NCBI RefSeq assembly: GCF_964019385.1
Contig: NC_088654.1
Coordinates: forward strand, 3,872,610-3,936,609
Reading direction: 5' to 3'
Length of the DNA: 64,000 bases
Source of the DNA: Sycon ciliatum
Taxonomy: Eukaryota; Porifera; Calcarea; Leucosolenida; Sycettidae
In this document: in pieces, positions 57,052 through 64,000 of the stretch
How positions within the stretch are numbered: the first letter of the stretch is position 1
Layout of the letters: each line of letters starts with the position of its first letter
Notes under the pieces: generated by a model
The model's database searches: none
Seen by the model: the letters and a program-made list of their open reading frames with translations, nothing else
Told to the model about the DNA's origin: nothing
Position numbers and translations under genes: made by a program

Positions 57052-57134
57052 ATCTTTTTTCCGTAGCTTTTTCTTCTTACATGTATTTCTCCTTGCCTTT
57101 TAGATTGTTTTCGCATCGTCTCCATCGCTTTTAA

Positions 57135-57739
57135 CCCTTTATTACCGGCCTGCAGACTTTCGATCATAATATATGATCGAAAGTCTGCAGGCCAGTAATA
57201 TCTTCGTAACTCCATCATTTCTTGCGCGAATTCAATACTCGAAAGGTCTATTTGGTAGCGGAAACTCCAAGCTATCCAATGCAACAATCGCCAAAGAGTT
57301 ACGATGTCGGACGCCAGAGATATCGCACGCCGGATTCTCACCTCGGCAAATTCAAATTTTTGATCGATCACTTCGCCATTTTTGGGGGAAATCCCTTTGA
57401 GCGACTAACCACATGATAATGACGTAGTCGGCTGAAGTTTGAATCGTCTCAAACAAATTTGAGCGTTCTGCGATGAAGGAGAGTGGAATGGCGTTGATGG
57501 GACCAATTTGCTTGCATATCAGGCTTGGAGACGACTTTGCTGTGTTACCGCGCCTGATTTGTGGCGACTGGATAATGGAGCTTGGTACTCTGGCGTTGCT
57601 CTCGCCAAGAGCTTTCCAACGAGCCCTAGATTGTGAAAATCAAGTGAAGGAGACCAAAGTTATGACCTGGTGAAGTTGGTAATTGTGCTGAAATTCGTAA
57701 TTCTGGTGCATGCTGTGCAAGTAATCCGGTAATAAAGGG
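57135..57739. mobile_element. TTAA-flanked piggyBac-like non-autonomous element 2
   Basis: 605 bp, TTAA on both sides, ends CCCTTTATTACCGG and inverted CCGGTAATAAAGGG. A hairpin (CCTGCAGACTTTCGATCAT) lies next to the left end, and CTTTCCAACGAGCCC at about 57612-57626. Inserted in a Penelope-like tail. Confidence 0.78.
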
Positions 57740-57799
57740 TTAACATTGTTCAATAAATTTATCCAATGTCACTTCAGCCCGTCCTCCTTATTGCGATAT

Positions 57800-58827
57800 T
57801 AAGGTAGCTCAATCCGAAGTCACAAACCGGTCCTCTGAGCATCCTTTTGCGTGGGCCATGAGTGGAAATATTATGACTTTCCGCCCCTTGCGGGTTCGAG
57901 CCACCCTTGTGCACAACTTTTATTCTTCTTTTCCCTTGTGATTTTGACTGAAATCTCTTATTTTGGGAAGGGAAAGGAGGCTTTACAGGAGGAATTGGTC
58001 CGAATACCTCCTATCATCTTTTTGTTTTTCCTGCTCAGTCGGGGTGTGACTTGACATTGAAGCTGCACAACGGGGAAATCTTCGGACAGATTTTTATTTT
58101 ATTTTGCTCACAGCGAAATTTATACGAAATACATCATCTGCGAAAGGTTATGGAATGATTGTAAAGGGTGGAAAGGCTGTAATTGGTTGTGTATGGATCA
58201 TTACTTTTACCAGCAAGCATATTCCTTTTCAGCTCATGGCAAACTGAGCAGGTTACACATGCCATTTTGTGCATTTCTGTCTAAGTCAAATCGTGTGTAA
58301 GGGCACTCAATTCTCCCCACAGCACCGTTATTTATCCAATTACCTACCATAATTTATGTGTCTGTCTGTTCTATGGACATACATGTATAGCAATGTAGAA
58401 AAGAAGAAAAAACTAAATATTTTCGGGCCATTTTTTTATTTTGCCCGTTATATAGTACTCCCAGGGCATGTAGTTTAATTGACCGTAGAAGTGAAAAATG
58501 TCCAGTATCTAGCTAAACACATGCTGCTAATGTACCATTTTTGTTTCTGAGGCTTCCCACACATGTTCTGGTCCTGCTGACTTCATTTATTTAAAAAATA
58601 TATCAAGCAGATGAAGGTGAAGGGCATAACAACCCAGGTGGTACGATCTGGCATATTTCGCTAAATGTCTCAAATTTGCTGACCTTTGAGCGCCGCTTAC
58701 ACCCCCAAAGTGTCCAAAGAGGTACCCTAATATGTTGATTATCTCAATCAGGACATCCCTACCCATGAATTAATACAGTCCAAAGGGCAAATTTTCGGAA
58801 TTTCATTTACTCGGGAGCTACCTTGAG
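57800..58827. mobile_element. Possible TIR element with AAGGTAGCTC ends
   Basis: AAGGTAGCTCAATCCGAAGT on the left and, inverted, AAGGTAGCTCCCGAGTAA on the right, about 1.0 kb apart. No coding sequence; the target duplication is unclear. Near 57890 GGGTTCGAGCC resembles a Pol III B box, so a tRNA-like piece may be included. Confidence 0.45.
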
Positions 58828-59054
58828 GTTTTTTATTTTATTTTTATATTTTTATCACGTCGTTCTGCAAATGTGATTTTTATTTGGACAGTTCCAATAG
58901 TATACAGCAGTTGAGGGACTTGAAGATCCGTTGCCTAATTCTCATCATTATACTTCATCAAATTCACATTCTTTACTTGTAGTGCTCCCTTATTCAATTT
59001 GTTTCGTCTTCTCTTTTGGGCCTTCTTCTTAAATATATTTTTCTATTTCTCTTA

Positions 59055-59456
59055 GGCCACACGTTTTTATTTCTATGTTTCTCGTCACCCGCGCGCGTAC
59101 GACTCAGGAGTCTGGAGGAAAAAAAGAAAAAAATATGCTGCACTGACTGTGCATGTGGGGACCAGCACGCTCATGCACATGTACATATTGTGGCCTGGCC
59201 TGCGCGACACATGATGCGAGGTTGCCATTTTTTGTGCGCAATCTAGCTGCACATGCACAGATTGTGACAGAAGCTCCTACCACATACTTGTGCTAACTAT
59301 GGATGCTATTTTGCATGGTGTATTGGTGGATTTGAGTGTGAACAAAGATCTAATAAACTTTTTTTTTATTTCGGTCATTTTTTATTTTTTTCCACCTCTC
59401 GCATGCGTTTTTAGACTTTCAGGTGACGAGAAACATAGAAATAAAAACGTGTGGCC
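59055..59456. mobile_element. PIF/Harbinger-like MITE, TTA target duplication
   Basis: Perfect 35-bp inverted ends (GGCCACACGTTTTTATTT then CTATGTTTCTCGTCACC) with TTA on both sides. 402 bp and noncoding. A 3-bp TWA duplication fits PIF/Harbinger. Confidence 0.78.
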
Positions 59457-59589
59457 TTATCAGTATTGTAATTGTTGGACAAAACAGATAACTTGTAAAC
59501 TTATGGTCCTCTCTTTTTTAATTCTTATCAGTATCTTCATCATTTTTGCGAGAACTGTGGCAATACGCCCAGTGAGAAGGCAGATTTTG

Positions 59590-59745
59590 ACTGTGCTTAT
59601 GGTGAAGTAAAAAAATAAAAAAAGCTAAACAAGCGAAAGGGAAAAAGTCTGAGGACAAAACTTGACTGTCGCCGCCAAGACTCGACGCAGGGACCTTCGC
59701 TAGCAAAGGTTAGCAATGCTCTACCACTGAGCTATGGTCCTCGTA
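59590..59745 (-). mobile_element. tRNA-derived SINE, family 1 (copy c)
   Basis: Minus strand: A box TAGCTCAGTGG, B box region GCGTCGAGTCTTGG (diverged), GACAGTCAAGTTTTGTCCTC, then AGACTTTTTCCCTTTCGC and a T/A-rich end. Confidence 0.75.
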
Positions 59746-60531
59746 GCAGGATGTTTTCTTCTTCTATTGTGCCTGATACACAGGGGCGTAGGCAGGGGGG
59801 GGGGGGAGGAGCTTTGGGTGGCAAAGCACCCCCCCCCCCCCCATCAAAAAGCATTTCTTTGATGCTGGCCCTGCAATAACACCTTTCAGTACATCGTAAT
59901 TCCAGAATGAGTTTTGTCATTACCGGTACAGTGATACCGGAAATGTGAATTCTGTTCAGTCAATACAAGCCCATGCGCTTATATGTGAGGGGCGCGCTTA
60001 TATCCGGATATAGGCCCGTGCGCTTCTATGCGCTTGAATACGGTACTAGCTGTCCCCAGTAGTTGTAAAAATGGCCTGTACATTTGTGTGCGCTAAACTT
60101 GCACCCTGAGCAAGGTTAATGCAAACACTGCGGATAAAATAATTTGTGCCCTCCATTTTGGGAAGTGCACTGTTCAGAACGTTGGACAAAACCATCAAAA
60201 TAATCATAAAAAGCCCAACCTCTGACCCGGTGATGCTTGTGATTCATTGTAGCTTCAGTTCTTTATAGTTCCGGTGACTCCTAGCCAATATGAGATTATG
60301 GTGAATGGCAAATGAAATGGAGAATAGAAAATCCATTTTTTTCTTTGTCATACACGAAGGGATGGATGTTTTGAGTTTGCTGTTTTTTAAATATTTTTTA
60401 AAAATATTTTTAAACACATTTCTCAAAATGCGAAGACTCCACTGTAGCCATCCATTATATCCATACATCTTCACAACACTCTACAAACGGTCTCTGGGAT
60501 ACACCAATCACTAAAAGAAAAAGAGATATTA
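59746..60531. other. Intron 2, no recognisable element
   Basis: Contains G- and C-runs near 59797 and 59829 and otherwise nothing that I can name. Confidence 0.35.
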
Positions 60532-60535
60532 TTAA

Positions 60536-61256
60536 CCCGTTCCATGCCGGGGCCCCTTTTCTCCAATCGGCCGGCTGTCCAGTGCACTGACTCTCTTGGT
60601 GTAGTTTGCGCGCACAGCTCTGAATGGAATTTATTCTCATTTCACTCCACCATGATGGATTTTCATCATCCTGGGCTCGTTGGAAAGATCAGGACCAAGC
60701 GAATCCATCATGGTAGATCTCAGCAACATAGACACACCAGGGCCACTTCCACCTCCTCTCCGAACTACTCCACCGTGCCTCGGAACGGCACAACAACTCA
60801 ATCTCACGTTCTTGTTCGGCATCTTGCCCAAATTCAACCGATTTTCACGATTCGAACTGCGCTGCAAAGCTGAGATCCAAGCGCTTCATTTGATGTCCAT
60901 CACGCATGCATCGTGCCAAAGGGAAATCCCCTAGCACGCTCCAAAAAACTGCGAAGTCATGAACAAAAAAATTCGTGTTCACTCCGGCCCGTGATTTTGG
61001 TGTTCATCCTGTCGCCGCTCAGTGATTCTTTATCCCATCGCGACGAACGTTATATCCACGGAAAGATGAGCTCAAGACCTTTCCAACAGTGTATTGATTG
61101 TCGCGATGCGTTTATGTTTCACAGAGTTACGATAGTTTGTACACTGGTCTATGCACTGCAATGTAACGTGCGCACTACGAGGACGAGATATCTCGTCCTT
61201 GGCCAATCGCGTGGGGGTCTGTAGGACGAGTTATCTCGTCCTTGGCACTGAAAGAG
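60536..61256. mobile_element. TTAA-flanked piggyBac-like non-autonomous element 3
   Basis: 721 bp, TTAA on both sides. The ends CCCGTTCCATGCCGGGG and, inverted, CTCTTTCAGTGCCAAGG are related but diverged. Two palindromes near the right end (GGACGAGATATCTCGTCC and GGACGAGTTATCTCGTCC), CTTTCCAACA at 61079, and the inverse motif GGGCTCGTTGGAAAG at 60673. Confidence 0.65.
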
Positions 61257-61353
61257 TTAATCTTTATTTTTAATAAGAATGGCGTAACTCCTCTGTAGCC
61301 TTGTCATGATTTTTAAATTTTTACCGCCGTTTTATTTTTATTAGTGCAATTTA

Positions 61354-61701
61354 GGGGGCGTTCGTTTTTGATCTACAGGTTTGGGTAGAAACTACTTCTT
61401 ACGGTAGAGGTGTTCGTTTTTTGAAAAAAAATTCTACTCAAAAGGGTAGATTCTACTTTCCTCTACCGGCTCTACCGGGAAAAAGTTGGTAGAAACCGGT
61501 AGAAGTTGGTAGAGCTACGGGATTTCCAGCAAGATCGAGGATTTGTACACAACTCCATAAAAAAAAGAAACATTTCACGTACACATCGTGTAAACTACTA
61601 GATCTGGTAGAACAGCGTTCGTACACTTGCCTCTACCATCTACCTCTATCGGTAGAGTGACTCTACTCTACTCTACCAGGTAGCTAAAAACGAACGCAGC
61701 C
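61354..61701. mobile_element. MITE packed with GGTAGA motifs
   Basis: 348 bp with ends GGGGGCGTTCGTTTTT and inverted GGCTGCGTTCGTTTTT, flanked by TA. The hexamer GGTAGA or its complement occurs more than ten times inside. Noncoding. Confidence 0.68.
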
Positions 61702-61705
61702 TAAG

Positions 61706-61765
61706 AGTATAATAGATGCAGACATGGCCAGACAACAACGAGTTCATGGAATTTTTAAGGATTTT
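61706..61765. mobile_element. Partial MITE related to 22857-22991
   Basis: GAGTATAATAGATGCAGACA then TGGCCAGACAACAACGAGTT and CATGGAATTTTTAAGGA match one arm and the centre of the 22.9-kb MITE. The other arm is missing or replaced. Confidence 0.65.
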
Positions 61766-62328
61766 TATGTTATTCAAAATTGATTTTTGTGTTCCGCTCA
61801 TCAGTGAATAGTATCGGAACTGAGGGTACTGTGTACAAAAATAGAACATTTTATAACAGCTTAGAATCAACTCGTAAAAACTCCAAGTCAATCTCCCATT
61901 GACACAAACCTCGTTTATTGAACATAATCATATCCTATCCAATAAAAACAGTTCATAAAAACAGTTCATAAAAACAGCTTTTTAGGATCGGACCCAATCC
62001 GCATAACCAAGAGAGCTAGCTCCCTTGGCTGCTGTTGGAATATGCAAGAATGGGCCTTCCAGATAAGGTCTAACAAGGAGCAGTGGCTATAGTTATGAAA
62101 TGAACACCGGTAACCATGGAGACAGACCACACTCTCATTATAGATACTGGTTATAAATAGACCGAATAAGGAAAATGATCTGATAGCCTATGAAGACTAA
62201 AAGAAATTGAACCAATGACAACAAATACTCGTCCAGCACACGGGTTGTCATAGCAACACAAATAACAGCTGTCCGCTAATTTTGTTGTTGGAGATTGAGT
62301 AGGTGTTTTTACTGGTTGATTCTAAATA

Positions 62329-62447
62329 CAATAAATGCTCCGGCCTTGGGTTTATGACCAATAAAAACTATTATAAAAACCTCGGGGGACCTCGGTTTTT
62401 ATAATAGTTTTTATTGGTCATAAACCCTCGGCCTCCTCATTTATTGT
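62329..62447. repeat. Long hairpin with ~57-bp arms
   Basis: ACAATAAATG to CTATTATAAAAACCTCGG returns inverted with a few mismatches across a very short centre. Similar AATAAAAACAGTTCATAAAA sequence lies at 61940-61975, so this may be the end of a larger foldback element. Confidence 0.65.
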
Positions 62448-62649
62448 ATACATAATTAAAAGTGTGAACAAAAAAGGAAGTGCTACAGCATTACATAATA
62501 GGTGTCAAACATAGTGCTAACATATATAACTGAGTGCAGGCACAAAGCATGAGGTGATACAGTGCAACATGACACAACATTTACATCTGATAACCAGCTA
62601 CGAGAACAACTTTAGCGCGACTACATGCTTCTTTTGTTTACAAAGAACA

Positions 62650-62885
62650 GGATTATGCACACGAATTTTATTTTTACTTTGTTTTATTTCGCATATCAAA
62701 ACGGGATTTTCTTCCCAATAACAAGTTCTTGTTCATGATGATAGTCATGGTGTTGTTGTTGTTGTTGGTTTCATTATTATCCAGTCAAAACCATCCGCTA
62801 GCACAGTCACTCCACTGTTAATCTGATGCGAACACATTCTCAAAGTCTGTTGTCGTCGGTTTCGAAAGTCGGCGAGGAGACGAAA
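62650..62885 (-). mobile_element. LINE-type 3' end
   Basis: Minus strand: TTTTCGTCTCCTCGCCGAC, then CTTGTTATTGGG, then TCCCGTTTTGATATGCGAAA and TAAAA. Same order of blocks as the minus-strand end at 32560-32750. Confidence 0.5.
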
Positions 62886-62955
62886 ATCCCATAATTGATG
62901 GAAAACATGTGTACGCATTCATACCGCGACACCAGTGGAACAATAAGTACGGATC

Positions 62956-63413
62956 CAGTCGTCCCTCTTTAATCCAGCACTTTATAAACCAGTACCATCT
63001 ATAAATTAGCGCAAAACCAGTAGCCAAAATGTCCTCTTCATGCACACTGCGGCAGTAAATCAGATTTGTTACTCCGGCACCCTCTCTAATCCAGCGCCCT
63101 CCCTAATCCGGCGCCCTCCCTAATCCGGCACCCTCCCTAATCCAGCACCCTCCCTAATCCAGCACCCTCACTAATCCAGTACCCTCCCTAATCCGGCACC
63201 CTCCCTAATCCAGCACCCTCCCTAATCCAGCACCCTCCCTAATCCAGCACCCTCCCTAATCCAGCACCCTCCCTAATCCAGCACCCTCCCTAATCCAGCA
63301 CCCTCCCTAATCCAGCACCCTCACTAATCCAGCACCCTCCCTAATCCAGCACCCTCCCTAATCCAGCAGAATTTCCGTAGCACAAATGCTGCCGGATTAT
63401 CAAGGGACCACTG
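62956..63413. mobile_element. pogo/Tigger-like MITE with internal 17-bp array
   Basis: The ends CAGTCGTCCCTCTTTAATCC and, inverted, CAGTGGTCCCTTGATAATCC agree over about 24 bp. From about 63075 to 63370 the unit CCCTCCCTAATCCAGCA repeats about 17 times. The unit resembles the subterminal TAATCCAGCAC of the element itself, so the array probably grew from its own end. Confidence 0.65.
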
Positions 63414-63461
63414 TACTAACGTGTTTTTGTTGTTGTTTTTTTTGTCGGTTTCATTATGCAG

Positions 63462-63630
63462 CTGGACCTCTGCACTTGCGCCTGGCGGTTCTCTCTCACC
63501 TGTGCCGCCGAGCCGCACAGATGCAGGCCGCGCAGGATATACCGCTGCGCGAGGACGTGATGCGTTTCTTCAGCGTTGGCCACGACGTGGTCGGCCGCCA
63601 ATACATCTTTGCTTGTAACATGATGTTTGT
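63462..63630 (+). CDS. BPTF: BPTF/NURF301-like gene, exon 3
   Basis: An acceptor (TTATGCAG, 63454-63461) opens the frame that completes the split codon of exon 2: EPFP-S-GPLHLRLAVLSHLCRR, then AQDIPLREDVMRFF. This aligns with the segment after the DDT core in BPTF (GPVENKIKVLQFLVDQFL ... REELM). It ends at a donor GT/GTAAGC (63631), phase 2, after 169 nt. Phases 0, 1 and 2 chain correctly across the three exons. The part after REDVM diverges from what I know of BPTF, so the 3' edge is less certain. The gene continues beyond the window. Confidence 0.68.
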
Positions 63631-63692
63631 GTAAGCACCGTTGCCTGCAATATGTTGTTTGAGGAAGTGTGCCCCCTGTTCACATCTGTTAA

Positions 63693-64000
63693 CGCTTTCC
63701 GGGTTTATGACGAGTATACTCGTCATTCAGACCCCATCGCGTCTGGGCATTGACGAGTATACTCGCGCTATACTTGTTGTACAGTGCACATACCGTACGC
63801 ACTGATAGATCACTGCACAAACAGACGTAACTCTGGAAAGGAGTATCGCATCGCCATGATCAATAGCTCATTGGAACGGTCTTGGAAAGGGCTTTCCAGA
63901 GGTGTTTCATGTGGAGGTAGCTCAACAAATGATCGAGCAGCGATTGAACATGCGGTTTCGATCTCAACGTTTTTCTTACTTTTTGTCCGGCGATTTTTTG
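63693..64000. mobile_element. TTAA-flanked piggyBac-like element 4 (left part)
   Basis: TTAA at 63689-63692 then CGCTTTCCGGGTTTATGAC. The palindrome GACGAGTATACTCGTC lies at the left end with a partial repeat 50 bp on. GGGCTTTCCAGAGGTGTTTC at 63889-63908 matches the internal motif of the other TTAA elements. It runs past the window edge. Confidence 0.6.

Larger units (their letters stand above)
56995..57775 (+). mobile_element. Penelope-like 3' fragment split by a TTAA element
   Basis: CTTAGTACAACGTTGATTCC to GCATCGTCTCCATCGCTTTT matches the 3' region of 36584-37860. The match resumes after the inserted element with CATTGTTCAATAAATTTA, corresponding to CATTGCATGAATAAAGTA. Removing 57135-57739 and one TTAA restores a continuous match. 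Confidence 0.65.

Noticed and set aside
63070-63370. Regularly spaced array that could be taken for CRISPR
   Set aside because: The units are contiguous 17-mers without spacers, inside a eukaryotic intron.

Overview
This window is animal nuclear DNA, most likely from a marine invertebrate. It carries two recognisable host genes of metazoan type: a POU-homeodomain transcription factor, and the first exons of a BPTF/NURF301-like chromatin remodeller subunit. The rest is a dense, nested mixture of retroelements, short inverted-repeat DNA transposons, tRNA-derived SINEs, minisatellites and microsatellites, including the palindromic hexamer TACATG. A sponge or another early-branching lineage is possible, but the sequence alone does not settle the phylum.

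Layout. 1-10.6 kb: a LINE tail, a hammerhead-ribozyme motif, a tRNA-derived SINE and the single-exon POU gene (3447-5645), then mostly featureless DNA with simple repeats and weak exon candidates. 10.6-25 kb: a THAP relic; terminal-inverted-repeat elements carrying SANT- or MADF-like genes; two near-identical copies of a ~0.8 kb repeat that encodes a small ORF; and a stack of LINE fragments interrupted by a PIF/Harbinger-like element and a MITE. 25.2-30.3 kb: a Ty3/gypsy chromovirus on the minus strand with identical 181-bp LTRs and a 5-bp target duplication. 30.4-38.2 kb: a tandem duplication with a LINE insert in one copy, nested foldback elements, a Penelope-like derivative with perfect 49-bp inverted ends, and more hammerhead motifs. 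41.2-63.6 kb: BPTF-like exons 1 and 2, then an intron of about 20.7 kb packed with transposons and minisatellites, then exon 3; the gene runs off the right edge.

The most interesting layer is RNA and mobile-element biology. Three minus-strand motifs fold as type I hammerhead ribozymes with compensating changes in stem II. Two more hammerhead-like motifs lie in Penelope-like 3' regions. Four TTAA-flanked elements share an internal CTTTCCA-type motif and short palindromes near one end, and look like one unclassified piggyBac-like non-autonomous group. One of them sits inside a Penelope-like tail, so its empty site can be read directly.

All calls come from reading the sequence by eye. Family names rest on motifs, phase-consistent exons, terminal repeats and target duplications, not on database searches.
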